A stretch of DNA of 64,000 nucleotides from Cornus controversa (Eukaryota > Streptophyta > Magnoliopsida > Cornales > Cornaceae): NCBI GenBank assembly GCA_026545225.1, contig CM048845.1:13950501-14014500 (forward strand), read 5' to 3'. The notes below the pieces were generated by a model. It saw only the letters and a list, made by a program, of their open reading frames with translations. It searched no databases and had not been told where the DNA came from. Shown one piece after another: positions 1 through 11,410 of the stretch (its first letter is position 1; every line of letters begins with the position of its first letter). Made by a program: the position numbers and the translations under genes.

Positions 1-1423
1 TCATATTTTTAGAGGTTCAAAATGGAAACCGTCGTGATTATGTCGATTTTGTTATTCGAGATGGTTATCTATTTCGAGCCTCTCAACTTTGCATTCCTCG
101 CACTTCACTTAGAGACTTTCTAGTTTGGGAGTTATATGCAGGGGGACTTGTTGGTCATTTTGGTCGGGATAAGACTATTGCCTTAGTTGAGGATAGATTT
201 TACTGGTAATCCTTAAAGAAAGATGTTGCCCGAGTGGTATCCCACTTGTCAGTTAGCGAAAGCTAAGAAACGAAACACTGATTTTATACACCTCTTTTCA
301 TGTACCATATACACCATGGAAAAACGTTAGTATGGATTTTGTCCTTGGTCTGCCTAAGACCGCGAGAGGGCATGATTCTATTTTAGTTGTGGTGGACAGA
401 TTTTCTAAAATGACACATTTTATTCCTTGTAGTAAAACAGTTGGTGCCTCTCATGTGGCTAAGTTGTTTTTCAAGGAAATTGTTTGGCTCCATGAGTTGC
501 CTACTTCCATTGTGTCCGACCGTGATGTCAAGTTTGTTAGTTACTTTTGGAAGACACTTTGGAGGCTTTTTGGGACGAGCTTAAAATTTTCCTCTGCTTT
601 TCATCCTCAGACTGATGGTCGAACTGAGGTTGTTAATCGGAGCTTGGGAGACTTGCTTCGATGACTAGTAGGAGAGCGTCAGGGTACATGGGATCTATTG
701 TTGCCAACTGCAGAATTTGCTTATAATAATTCGGTCAATCGGTCTACTGGTAAAAGCCCTTTTGAGATTGTCACTGGATTTTCCCCTCGCCAGCCCGTTG
801 GCCTTATTCCGTTACCACCAAATTCTCATCCCTCTAAGTCTGCTGACTCCTTTGCTCAGCATATTCGTGATTTGCATGCTAATATTCGACGCAAAATTGT
901 TACGAGTAATAATAATTATCAACTTGCTGCAAATAATGAAGGAGATTATGTCCTAGTTCGTGTACGCCCAGAGCGTTATCCTAAAAATTCCTTCAAGAAA
1001 TTACATGCCCGAACTTCTGGACCTTACTGTATCCACCGTAAGTTGGGACCCAATGCATATGTACTTGACTTACCATCAGATATGAGTATTAGTCCAACTG
1101 TAATGTGGAGAATTTGTCACCCTACCGAGGCACCTTTGTTCTGGTTTGTCCACAGGTGGATCTCCTTCGTCAGCAGCTCCAGTGCCTCCACTTCCAGCAG
1201 TCCAGCCACAGTCTACTAATCAGATAGTTGATATCCTTGATAGTCAGCTCATTACTTCGCCGCAGGGTGAATCACGGTGATTCCTTATTCGTTGGCAAGG
1301 TCGTCCCGACTCAGATTGTACATAGATCACAGAGGATGACTTTTGCAACATTGATCCTGATATCTTAGAGCAGTATTTTCACCGTTGCTCTCTGGAGGCG
1401 AGTTCTTTTCAGTCGGGGAGAAT
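1..1423 (+). pseudogene. Ty3/gypsy pol 3' relic: integrase and chromodomain
   Basis: Truncated by the left window edge. The first 210 bases encode a decayed integrase zinc-binding segment (GHFGRDKTIALVEDRFYW, near 150-210). From 332 an open frame gives the integrase catalytic core: starts near MDFVLGLP, has the first Asp in VVVDRFSKM, the second in SDRDVKF and the Glu in the TEVVNR motif, as expected for a DDE integrase. A TGA at 662-664 interrupts the frame, which then continues unchanged to 1219 (EFAYNNSVNRSTGKSPFE). A chromodomain-like stretch (LIRWQGRPDSD) follows near 1285-1375 in another frame with an internal stop. Reverse transcriptase and gag lie outside the window or are lost. The in-frame stop and frame change make it non-functional. 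The chromodomain suggests a chromovirus-type lineage, which is an inference. Confidence 0.9.
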
Positions 1424-1720
1424 TGATAGAGATTGTGGGATGTTTCGCACTTATGTCAGGCATTAGTGCAGAGACATCTTATTAGGAATATTTTAGTATT
1501 TTTCATTTTAATATTTATTGGATATTTTAGTAATTATTGGTTATTTTGTTTTTCATTAGGGTTTGCCTATAAAAGGCTTTCATGTAACAGACTATAGTAG
1601 CTTTTGAAATTATTAATATTATTGATCTTTGAATTCTCTCTCTATTTCTTCCGTTCTCTCTTCTTCCTTCTCTCCCTTTCTTTCTTCTCTTCTCCTCTCA
1701 TTTTCTCTTCTGGTGCATCA
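1424..1720 (+). repeat. 3' LTR of the gypsy element
   Basis: It follows a purine tract (GTCGGGGAGAAT) directly, begins TGATAGAG and ends GGTGCATCA. Inside are a promoter-like TATAAAAGG near 1570 and a pyrimidine-rich 3' half (1630-1710). Start, end and polypurine tract resemble those of the 3-kb element at 2225-5230, so the two are probably related families. Host sequence shared with 40253 onwards begins right after it, which fixes the right boundary. Confidence 0.75.
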
Positions 1721-2224
1721 TCACTTGTATGTACAAGTTTGTCAAAATCATTGATATTATGAAAATTAGTCTTTTCTTTTGGTACACTCGCCCTGTTTTG
1801 CAGAGCACTCTGCAGTTAATGGGATGCAAAACGCGACATGCGTTTAAGGTACTATTTATTAAATTTAAATTTCAGTGTTTCTTCACTATCTGTCTGTGCA
1901 TCTATATACTTCTCTAATTTTTCTTAGTCCATTAATTATATATTTTAGTATATGATGTTTTCTTTGTATTTTCATATTTTTGGCTACTTATTTACATGTG
2001 ATTGTATAGATTAAATTTGCAGAATTTTTCTTTTGAACATAGAGGACGGACAATGACATTTTTGTTCCTTTTGAAATATTGTGCTAACTAAAGATGGTTT
2101 TGTTAATCAACCAAATTGGTGCTAGATTCTTGCATTAAAGATACGTTGATGAGCTCTGCTTCTCATCTGTGGTCTTCAGAATTGCCATCTTAGTATTGTA
2201 GGACTAAGTTGAAATCAAGCTTAT

Positions 2225-2688
2225 TAATGGATACCAAGGCATGACGCAAGATCTAGAACCGTATATGACCCACACTTACCATTGGAGAAGAGGAAAAGAA
2301 AGATAAAATTAGGAATTTTAGTAAATTAGGATTTTTATTTGTGCTTATTGTTATTTTTGGTAATGTTTGAATTTTAAAGTTATTTTGGTTTTTTAGGGAT
2401 TAGTAGGGTTTCTTATGTTTTGCCTCTATAAAGGCTCCTATGTAATCGGAATAGTCGGTCTTGATTATTGAATTATTATTGTGAGTGCGAGCTCTCTCCC
2501 ACATCTCTTTCTCCCTCTTTTTCTTGCTTTTCTCAATCCCTCCGTCTCTCTAGCCTACCTCCTTCAGTCTGATTTCTCACCCACTTCGTCTAATTTCTCA
2601 CCTCCTTCTTCTAGCCTCATCTTATCTTCTCATTCTCATCCCCTGCTTCCTTTTTAGTTCTAAATACAATCTTATGCATGTTGCATCA
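2225..2688 (+). repeat. 5' LTR of the 3-kb element
   Basis: Begins TAATGGATACC (the canonical TG mutated to TA) and ends GTTGCATCA. It carries a TATAAAGG box near 2426 and a pyrimidine-rich 3' part. The length equals that of the 3' LTR. Confidence 0.92.
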
Positions 2689-2690
2689 AT

Positions 2691-2702
2691 TGGTATCAGA
2701 GC
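2691..2702 (+). other. Primer binding site, initiator-Met tRNA type
   Basis: TGGTATCAGAGC sits two bases downstream of the 5' LTR. This is the usual plant retrotransposon primer site complementary to the 3' end of initiator methionine tRNA. Confidence 0.9.
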
Positions 2703-3892
2703 GAGACGATCAAGTTAAGTTCAGAGCAAAAGATCCAACCAACACAAATTGATATCAAATCACCATAGCCAAAACAAAGCCACTGCCCCTGTTCAACAAC
2801 CAAACCAAATACTTAAGCAGTTACTGTTCACAAAACCCATAAGCTACTGTTCATTGCCCATTCAATATTCAACGTGACCGAAGCAACCAAAGAAACCCTA
2901 ACCCATTGCATAAACCCGTAAACCCTCTTCAGTCGTCAAACCCAAGCCATAAACACCAGCCACACCACTAGCTACAACCCTAACCCTTCATCACCTAACC
3001 CCAATCGACAACCAAACAGATCTCCCATCTGAACCCTAACCACACCGCTGTTCATAGTGCTCTCCGGTCCCAATCGCAACCCTACTATTCATACACAACT
3101 ACCACACCGACAACCCAAACCAAGCACAACCCCCCACAGTTTAACATCATCAATAGTAAACTCAACCATTCTCCAATATAAACGTTCACAACTCATCATT
3201 GCCACCATCGAACAAACCCCAAGTCACCATTCAAAAAATAAATAAAAAAATCTTACAACTTTCTGGTCAATTTCTATCTTACCTTCGCCGGAAGGCCCGG
3301 AACCCTAGCCTTCATAACGACAAAATCCAACACCCAAAATCAGCACCGCTGCCACAGAAAACCACAAGCCCTAGTTGCAAACTTCGACAACGACCAACAA
3401 CCAACAACCCTATCTGAAGGTTTTGTCACCATCATCGCGGGTCATCGGAAAATAGCCAACACAGATAAGTTCGACATTCTAGCAGGCGTCATCGCATCAC
3501 TTCATCGTTGCCGATTGCATCGTTCACTCCCCAGCATCGTCGCAACTGTCGCCGAAATTCCAACACAACTTAAAGATCAGACCCGGCCTAGTAAGCATCA
3601 ATTTGATCCACATTCAGATCTAGCCCAACCCAGGTTTGTACCCAAAACTTATTCTTTTCCTAGCCCTACCCAGCACCTTTCATATATATATATATATATA
3701 TATTTTCATATCTACCCAAATCAACCAACTTAACCCCAATACCTATATTATTTAAACCCAGTCCAGAATTTGTCCAAGAGCAATAAGCCGGGCCAAAATG
3801 CGCAACCTAAATATCTTACCCGATTTTTGAGTTTGAAACCTGGCCCTTAACTACTAAACCAGCCCATCTATCTAGCTGGCTGCTCAATTTGA

Positions 3893-4441
3893 CTCATCCC
3901 AAAATCATGCCCCAGTCCAGAATTTGAAAAAAAAAAGTTTCGTAAGACTCGGACTATACGTCGTCGTCCGTATGATTCGTATGCTTCTTATGCTTCATAT
4001 GATTCACATAAATCATATGATTCATATACTTCTTACCCATCATATGCATATGATCCTTGCAGCTCTTACACTTCGTTTGATGTACATGGTCGTTATCGTT
4101 CCTACCCTTCATATGATTCAGATAATTCTTATGATTCTTATCATTCCTATCCTGCATTAGAACAAAGGTTCCAATGCAAGGAATGTAGAGTGGACATCCT
4201 TGAAAGGGGTATTGTTGGTTTGAAGAAGTTTGTGGACCAGTTCCGTGAAGAGCTTCATGTGAGTTATGGTTCCCAATTGAAGGAAATAGCTAAAGAGCTT
4301 TCAGAATTAGTACAATTTGTTGAGCAATGCGAGCTGATTAACACTTCCTCAAGGAAAGAACCTTTTATCGAAGATGGACTGACTACAGTATTGATTGATG
4401 ATGACAAATTGTTCATCTCGAGAGCAAAGTTCATTTACTGA
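3893..4441 (+). CDS. Unidentified ORF with Tyr/Ser repeats inside the 3-kb element
   Basis: An open frame of about 182 codons without an obvious ATG at its start; the first in-frame stop upstream is at 3890. It begins with a basic stretch (KKKFRKTRTIRRRP), followed by about 60 residues built on repeats of Tyr-Asp/Ala-Ser (SYDSHKSYDSYTSYPSY, roughly 3970-4160). Then comes a CKEC pair and a helical, charged segment (ERGIVGLKKFVDQFREEL) ending at TGA 4439-4441. I do not recognise the family. The position in the element is where gag or pol would lie, so it may be a divergent gag-like product or captured host sequence. The absence of any polymerase motif argues that the element depends on others. 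A second open segment (4476-4769) in another frame reaches the polypurine tract. Confidence 0.5.
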   Translation, partial: LIPKSCPSPEFEKKKFRKTRTIRRRPYDSYASYASYDSHKSYDSYTSYPSYAYDPCSSYTSFDVHGRYRSYPSYDSDNSYDSYHSYPALEQRFQCKECRVDILERGIVGLKKFVDQFREELHVSYGSQLKEIAKELSELVQFVEQCELINTSSRKEPFIEDGLTTVLIDDDKLFISRAKFIY

Positions 4442-4475
4442 TTCCAAATGGGGAATTGAATAGAAGAGTACACAA

Positions 4476-4769
4476 TTGTCATCTCTTGAGATACATGAAG
4501 AAATTGAAAAAAGTGCCATAGAGTTGTCTTCCCCAATAGATTTGTCATTTGTTACAGATGTTCATCCTATAGATTTGTTGTTGGGAATAAAGTTGCAAAG
4601 CATGGAATTGAATTATGCTTTGATCTGGCTGAAGAGAAAACACTTGATCATGTTGCTGATATTGGCCCTAGCAATTCTAATTTCTAAATTCATTCTTGGA
4701 TGCGTTATTTGGGGTCGATACTTTTGTTTTAACTCTTTAGAGGAGCTCTTTTTAGCCGAGGAGAATTGA
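4476..4769 (+). pseudogene. Frame-shifted continuation of the element's coding region
   Basis: Open for 97 codons to a TGA overlapping the first bases of the 3' LTR. It contains EEIEKSAIELSSPIDLSF and a hydrophobic run (MLLILALAILISKFILG), and its last residues are encoded by the polypurine tract. That geometry is typical of the C-terminal end of a retroelement coding region. No family recognised; the link to the ORF at 3893 is inferred from adjacency. Confidence 0.35.
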
Positions 4770-5230
4770 TGGAGACCAAGGCATGACGCAAGATCTAGAA
4801 CCGTATATGACCCACACTTACTATTGGAGAAGGGGAAAGGAAGGATAAAATTAGGAATTTTAGTAAATTAGGATTTTTATTTGTGCTTATTGTTATTTTT
4901 GGTAATGTTTGAATTTTAAAGTTATTTTGGTTTTTTAGGGATTATTAGGGTTTCTTATGTTTTGCCTATATAAAGGCTCCTATGTAATCGGAATAGTCGG
5001 TCTTGATTATTGAATTATTATTGTGAGTGCGAGCTCTCTCCCATCTCTCTTTCTCCCTCTTTTTCTTGCTTTTCTCAATCCCTCCGTCTCTCTAGCCTAC
5101 CTCCTTCAGTCTGATTTCTCACCCCCTTCGTCTGATTTCTCACCTCCTTCTTCTAGCCTCATCTCATCTTCTCATTCTCATCCCCTGCTTTCTTTTTAGT
5201 TCTAAATACAATCTTATAAATCCTGCATCA
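4767..5230 (+). repeat. 3' LTR of the 3-kb element
   Basis: Begins TGATGGAGACC and ends CCTGCATCA, followed directly by target duplication CTTAT (5231-5235). It differs from the 5' LTR at a small number of positions by eye, so the insertion is not very old. Confidence 0.93.
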
Positions 5231-5904
5231 CTTATTGATTGATAGTTCACTGTGAATTTAAGAGAGGGTTTAAGCTTTTACCAGAAAAGTTAAAATCATT
5301 TATCCTATTTTATCTGCAGTTCTGCACTTAGTGCTGCATTTTTATGTAGTTTGTTGGAGGGAATACTAGTAACATTTGCTTGTTTCTTTTAACCGAGAGC
5401 ATGTAGAACAAATTTAATTATAGTCATGAAACATCTCAATTCTCTGATTCTAAATTTAATTTACTTTTCACCATTAGTGGTTGATCACCTATCACAGCAT
5501 AAATATGAGATAGCAAGGTGAATGATAAGGAGAAAAAAGGAAAAAGAAAAGAACCACAATAATATGATAAGGAGAAAAGAGGTATTATGCCACATAAAGA
5601 AAAGCTTCTAAGCATGCAGTCAGGACAGAACAATCTCTTAATCTGATTGGACATGTCCTTTAATCCTAAAAAATTACTGTCCTGCACGCATAAGATTCTT
5701 GTAACAAAATGGAATTCATGATGTATTTAAACAAAATATGTTAACTAATCTTAAATTTTACCCCTGGATTTTGCGTTTATATTGAACATTTAATTTATGT
5801 TTAATGAAGTGAATGCAATGTCATTATGATTCTGTTAGTTTCAATCGTATTATAGTGTCATAATGCCATCAAGCTAATACTAATGATTCTTGGAGCCGTT
5901 GCAG

Positions 5905-6192
5905 GTTGAGTTGAATGGAAAGAATGCAACATCCCTCTACAAGTTCCTAAAATCGGAGAAAGGATGGATACTTTGGGATGGCATCAAATGGAACTTCACA
6001 AAGTTTTTGGTAAACAAATAAGGGTAAGTTGTAGAGAGATATGCTCCTACAACATCACCTAAATCGAGGTTTGAAAAATATTTCTCTTTGATAATTTTTG
6101 GTTCTGAGGAATTGTATACATCAGAATTTATTTCTCTCTTGTTTCTGTTCCTTTTGCAGACAGACATGCAGAATTTGTTAAGATCTTCTTGA
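5905..6192 (+). pseudogene. Glutathione peroxidase 3' exons, copy A
   Basis: After a GCAG acceptor at 5901-5904 the frame reads [20 protein letters not shown], then [13 protein letters not shown]. Beyond a TAA (6019 region) it continues with VVERYAPTTSP. A short last exon (near 6163-6192) reads MQNLLRSS and stops at TGA. This matches the C-terminal third of plant phospholipid-hydroperoxide glutathione peroxidases, which reduce lipid peroxides with thioredoxin. The Trp and Asn of the catalytic tetrad are in KWNF. The N-terminal exons with the catalytic Cys and Gln are not found. Two in-frame stops (TAA GGG TAA) shared with copy B show the gene was dead before the block was duplicated. Confidence 0.9.
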
Positions 6193-6527
6193 GCATCAAG
6201 GTTTGACGTTGTATTCCACCTTATTTAATTAAAATTTTATACAAGCTTATGCTGCAATCCTTTTAATATATGCACTACTTTACTTTGTTGTGTAGTTATT
6301 GTTTCTCCTCGTATGTTTACATTTTTGTGTAGTTATTATATTTACGTTTGTATTGAAAATCTTTTTGCCTTCAGTAAGCATGAAAGTAAGTAATTGTATC
6401 TAAGATATATCATGTCACTTGTATGTTTGGATTAATGCTCCATATTTTATCCTGTGGTATATGGTGCCTGCTTTCTTTGGCATGCACTGAGAATTCTGAG
6501 TAAATATGCTTTTCTGTTGTGCTGCTT

Positions 6528-7080
6528 TAGGATAGCACAGAGTCTGAAAAGATTGCAACTGCCGACGATGATGCTGCCCAAGCAAAGGAATTGTTGCGCC
6601 GCTTCAAAGTATATGTTCAGTTCTGACATTGTTATTTTCATTTAGTATGATAAGTACATGTCTTGGTTTAGTTTTCTTGTGCTAGTTTTCTAATATTACA
6701 CTGTTGCCTTTAATTTATGGGATGCTTCTGTGAAGGAAAGCCTAAAGTTGAAAAGAAATGTATAGACTATATGTAAGAAAATTAAAGAAAAACAAGTTAT
6801 TGGGAATTACTGAAGTTTTTACTGAAGCAATAGGATTTTGATGGTGTAGCTTCTGTGCTATTAATGAAGGTGATATATGCTGGTCTTGTGGTTGTTAGTG
6901 GTGGTGCAGACATCACAATGTGGTTACTTTTGGATTTGTGGTATTTTCTATATTCCGTTCACTTGATAAATAGTTAAACATTATGGTTACTTCAGTCCGG
7001 CAAACACTGAACTTCTTGTACTGGATGACAGGTTGCAAATCTTGTACTTGCGGCAGCAGAAACATAGCGGTAAAAGAACT
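6528..7080 (+). other. Exon-like segments conserved between copies A and B
   Basis: Three short open segments lie between plausible splice signals and are shared with copy B. These are 6528-6625 (SEKIATADDDAAQAKELLRR), about 6731-6765 (DASVK...PKVEKK, with a one-base loss here relative to copy B) and about 7032-7071 (VANLVLAAAET). They look like remains of a second gene downstream of the glutathione peroxidase. I cannot name the family, and no complete reading frame is left. Confidence 0.35.
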
Positions 7081-7370
7081 GAACTTTTCATTTTATAGAC
7101 ATTTTGTGTTGGAAGGTTATTTCAGATTTTTACACTGAACTTTTTGAAAACTGTTTCCTTTGCATATTATGTATATATGTATGTCTGTTATTCTTGATGT
7201 GCAATCTTCTGTTTGCATTTCAGTGTCTTTACATGACTCTTAGAGAAATCATTTTCTTGGATTTGATTGCTTTAATTGTTTGACTTTGGACTTTCTCGTG
7301 ATTTTTTTTTCTATCTTGATTTGATAGTGTTATTTTATTCCCTCAAAGTTAAATGTAAAAGTCTCAAGGG

Positions 7371-9082
7371 TATGTTTGGCAGCACCGTATTGGAGCTTTG
7401 GAATTGGAATTGGAATTGGGAGGTTCAATTCCAAATCTATTGTTTGGATGTTCCTAACTAATCTGGATTTGGAATTTCATTTTAATCCCAAACATCCCAA
7501 TTCAATGATTTGAATTCACAGGGACGGGCTGAGATTTCGAACACCAAATCCATTTGGAATTCATCTGAAGCCTCACCCGAAACCTCCCTCTCTCTCGATC
7601 GTTCGCTCCCTCTCCATCGCTCACTCATCTCCATCTCCATCTCCATCTCTCGCTCACACCACAGACTTCGCATGGGTCTCTTGATTGCACATTGAACCCT
7701 AGCTTGATTTTAGTTCTTCCACGTTGATCAGTCCTTTTGAACCCTAGCTCAAGAGACGATCGTGGAGTTGAAGACGAAGATCACCAGTAGTAGCAATGAA
7801 TTCCAAGCTGTTGCAAGACTTTCTCACCTGTAGTAGAATAGTTCGAAACCAAAGATTAACAAACCTAGCAGAACCTCGTAAATCTCTTCTTCATCTGATG
7901 CATATATCATGTATTGAATATATAACAAGTGGTTTCATGGTTTCGGCTTTTAATTGATTAGTATGATTCTCTGATTCTGATGTAGTTTTGAATGTATGTT
8001 AGGGTTAACATCTGTTCACGATTTTATAATTATTTTTCTTCAATAATAATCTATTTTTCATTAATGGATCATTGTGGTGTTTGCGATTTAATTGGATTCT
8101 ATAGATGCTTAAGAGCTTGTGAGCGAAGTTTTTTTGTTTTTGTTTTTGGGGGTTTCATGTTTATTATCTATTTGGTTCTTGAGGAAGCGTAGTGAAGTAA
8201 TTGTAAATTTGAGTTACATTTCTTTCTAATATTGTTTGGTCTTTCCAGTTCTGCAAACCACTGTGAAGCTTTTACATTTTAAAGCCAACAAGAAAATTTT
8301 CTACTCTTATCAGGAAAAATAAAAAAAATACCAACTTCATTGTAAACATAAATCCTTCTGTTACTAATTATATTGCCCTCTGTTTTTTATCTTGGACTTT
8401 GATGATGAATGTAACGGAATACAGATTGGTCCAAAGGTAATTTTAATCACACATACATTGATCTCTATGTCCAAATCAGATCAAGTTTCTATGAGAGATT
8501 TTATTGACCTTTTTGTTTCAATTATGCATCACAAATGGGCTCATAGTTTTAGCTTTTTAATTGAATATCTGCAGGCAAATTCTTATTGGCTTTACAATGT
8601 TCCTTGGGGTCTGCAGATATAAATTTGAATTACTATATCTTTCCAATTGTTTTGAGACTGTTGAGTTCTAATCGTTACTTTGTAATAATTTGACTTACCT
8701 TGTACAAATAGAGCAGCTGATGATGTGATTCCTATATGGGCTTCGGTTTCTTGGATGGTTGTGATTGTAAGTGCAATCTTTGTTAGCATATTGTGGGTTT
8801 TGAATCTAAATTTGGATAGACCTTTATAGAGAGAGCTACAAAAACACTCAAGAAACTGAGTTGGAGCTTGGAAGTTGACCTTTTGATTTAGAAACAATGT
8901 TGGCTGAGTGGGAATAGGAATTCTGGGATTTTGTTATTAATGGGTTGGACAACCATGCTTGGATCTGCTGATGCACATGCCTTATTCCAGGCACTAATGA
9001 TAGCCTAATTTAAAACACAAAAAGGATTAATTTACAGAATTCAATTAATTATAAATAAACAAAAAAATTCCATGTAAAATCT

Positions 9083-9118
<36 letters not shown>

Positions 9119-9425
9119 TACTCTTGAAATTAATTACTCAAAAATGGATCATCATTAGTTACCTGGCTATCATCTGACTGACCATCAGCCTTTGCACCAA
9201 ATTTTTTCACATCAAAATTGTCACCTTTGGTTTGGGTGACTAATGACATCCAAAACAATGAGTGTATAGCTCTGAGGATTGATTTTCAACCCATCTTGGC
9301 TTTCTTTTTTCTTACTACTTTTTTTACTTTTCTTCATTTTTCTTAAACTTGATCAATATGTAAACTAAGATGGATTGCATTAAATGGGGCTCATTTAATG
9401 TGTGACAGTTGGTATTTGTTTTCAG
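7371..9425. other. Non-coding stretch with gene-leader-like sequence
   Basis: It opens with GGGTATGTTTGGCAGCACC and a GGAATTGGAATT repeat, resembling the ends of small DNA transposons, but no matching right end was found. 7560-7760 is rich in TCTC and contains AACCCTAGCTT, the look of a plant 5' leader. A possible exon (DFDDECNGIQIGPK before GTAATT) lies at 8392-8440. No protein family recognised. A (TA)n run occupies about 9092-9118. Confidence 0.4.
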
Positions 9426-9533
9426 TTCTTTGAGCATGAAAATGCATTTCAGAGATGGGCATTGGCTGACAAACTTTTTGGGCATGTGCTGACACTAAGC
9501 CTTCAAATGTATGGTTGTCGGTTGATCCAGAAG
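9426..9533 (+). pseudogene. Single Pumilio-family exon
   Basis: A 108-bp exon lies between a TTTTCAG acceptor and an AAG/GTAACA donor. It encodes [19 protein letters not shown] and then [17 protein letters not shown]. This is the junction of two PUF repeats of plant Pumilio RNA-binding proteins, which repress mRNAs by binding their 3' UTRs. YGCRLIQ carries the base-contacting Cys and Gln positions of a PUF repeat. No neighbouring PUF exon was recognised within several kb, whereas a real gene has eight repeats. It is therefore an isolated fragment, probably captured by a transposon or left by a broken duplication. Confidence 0.8.
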
Positions 9534-11084
9534 GTAACATCAGTTGCAACTAAACCACATTTTAGTGTCACTACATATCCTGTATTTTGTCATATATGGA
9601 TCTCTTTCTTTTTGTGTTATGTTACTGTGCTACCAAGGCTTTACCATTTTCATCTTTAGATTTAATATTGAACCATGTATAAGTGACATTTTATAGTTGT
9701 TCTTAGTTTGCTTGTGGCTTTGGGGTGCTAGCCTTGTATTCTTGCAGCTTGTTCTGTGTTGAGCTTATCATGAAATCAGATGGGAATGATTTCTTCCCAT
9801 GAGAATGATGTTGAAGACCATGTGTTGCATTATTTCGAAACTGTGATATTAATTTTTTTCCTTTCACTATGGTCAGATGATGTAAGTTGGCTGTGTGTTG
9901 GATGCTAGGTTGGCACTGATTGGCCATGGAGAATGCATATGATGAAGCGTGAAGGTACATAACTTTTGTACATGTTCAATTTGGGCAGTGTTAATTTGAA
10001 ATTTGGTTTGTAAGCACGCATCTTTTTGTCAAATTTTGTAGTCAATTCACTTTACAAGCACAGCTGGAGATTGGGAGCTATTCTTTTTGTTTGGTTCTTC
10101 TTGGCTGATCAAGTGGACTTTACTTGCAGAACATGCCTCCTTCCAAATGCTGATCATATTAATGGGTTAAGACTGCTCATTTTTCTTTTTGGTTTCAGAC
10201 ATTGGTACATGTTTCTTTAAAGTTATATACAATGCAATTGTTTCCTTTTTGTATGTAGTTTTCAATACTTTGGATCGTCTTTTGGTGTTTTGAAAAGGTT
10301 TTATGCTTGGTTTGGTTGTACAGGTTGTATTGAGTGTTGAATGCGAATAGCCTATTGATAGATTACAATTCCTAGCACGGTATGTGTGTGTATAAAAGTG
10401 TTTCCGAAGGGTAATCTATATATATATATATATATATATATGTTAGTTCCATTTAAGTGTGCATGTATAAGTGTATATGCATGTATATCGTTGTATATGT
10501 GTGCATATAATTTTATATACACATACCTATATACACTATTTAATCACTTTTATTTCAATTCGAAATCAGTAGCTTATTCAAACAATAGAATTGGAATTGA
10601 AATTCAACTACACTTGAATTCCAAAGTTTATCCAAAGATTTAAAATTCAATTTGTGGAATTGAAATTCCATAGAATTACCATACTCGCTGAGTACTATAT
10701 AATTTCTTCTCTAGCACACTTTTTTTTACACTTGATCATATTCAACTGTTATGCAAATTTCTTGCTCACGGTGAGCAAGATATCATTCTATATATATATA
10801 TATATATATATGTATATTTTGTTGGTTTGCGAGGAAAAAAATAAAAAACGTTCTCTACATATATATGTATTTTCTGATTTATCACTTCGATTTTCTGGAT
10901 TTCGTTCACTTGAGATTGATAAATAGTAGTGAATTTGTAATCTTTTTTCTGTTGATTTAAGTAATCTGATTTTTGATTTCTCTATGATCTGAATTTAAAT
11001 TGATCCATTAATATCCAATCTTAGTTTTTGTTACAGTGAGATCTCTACTGGGTTTTCTATGTTCTTATCTTTGGGTGCGTTGAT

Positions 11085-11410
11085 TTTTTTAAATTTTCTT
11101 CTATTTTAATTGATTTATTATTTCAAGTTTCTAGGTTGTATTCTATTTAGAATGATATTGTTCCACCTCATATTCTTTCAGAGAGATTGCATTACGTGGT
11201 CCTCAATTGTTTGCCAAGTATATATACTGAATCAAGTGTGTTGAAGTGATATATGTCTATAAATCCAGAATATATGTCTCTATATTCAGAAAATTGAATA
11301 ATTATTTTTTTTTTGAATTTTCTTCTATATTTATTGATTTATTATTTCAAGTTTCTAGGTTATATTCTGTTTAGAATAATATTGTTCCACCTCACGTTCT
11401 TGCAAAGAGA
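11085..11410 (+). repeat. Direct duplication of about 105 bp, 219 bp apart
   Basis: 11085-11190 and 11305-11410 share CAAGTTTCTAGGTT and ATATTGTTCCACCTCA in the same order and spacing. This is a local direct duplication without coding content. Confidence 0.75.

Larger units (their letters stand above)
2225..5230 (+). mobile_element. Complete non-autonomous LTR retrotransposon, 3.0 kb
   Basis: Two 464-bp direct LTRs (2225-2688 and 4767-5230) flank a 2.1-kb interior. The target duplication CTTAT is present at 2220-2224 and 5231-5235, and the uninterrupted site survives in copy B at 40680-40684. The primer site TGGTATCAGAGC (2691-2702, initiator Met tRNA) lies two bases after the left LTR, and the purine tract GCCGAGGAGAAT abuts the right LTR. 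No protease, reverse transcriptase or integrase motif is visible. The interior has a C/A-rich leader (2760-3880) and an ORF with Tyr/Ser repeats (3893-4441). It must have been mobilised in trans, perhaps by relatives of the gypsy element at 1-1720, whose LTR ends and purine tract are similar. Confidence 0.93.
1721..7370. repeat. Duplicated host block, copy A (interrupted)
   Basis: 1721-2224 plus 5231-7370 align base for base, with small indels, to 40253-42846. Shared landmarks are the segment from GTACAAGTTT (1731), the glutathione peroxidase exons (5905-6192), an exon-like segment at 6528-6625 and the end at GTAAAAGTCTCAAG (7355-7370). The block is interrupted at 2225-5230 by an LTR element absent from copy B. 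After 7370 the similarity stops abruptly and resumes only at 15370-15515, so about 8 kb here is either inserted or has replaced what copy B has at 42847-43289. Confidence 0.88.

Noticed and set aside
2880..3020. Telomere-like AACCCTAA phrases
   Set aside because: Irregular, C/A-rich leader text within the LTR element; no uninterrupted CCCTAAA array.
3954..4157. Minus-strand ORF opposite the Tyr/Ser repeat
   Set aside because: Antisense shadow of the repetitive plus-strand ORF, with His/Asn/Lys composition dictated by it.
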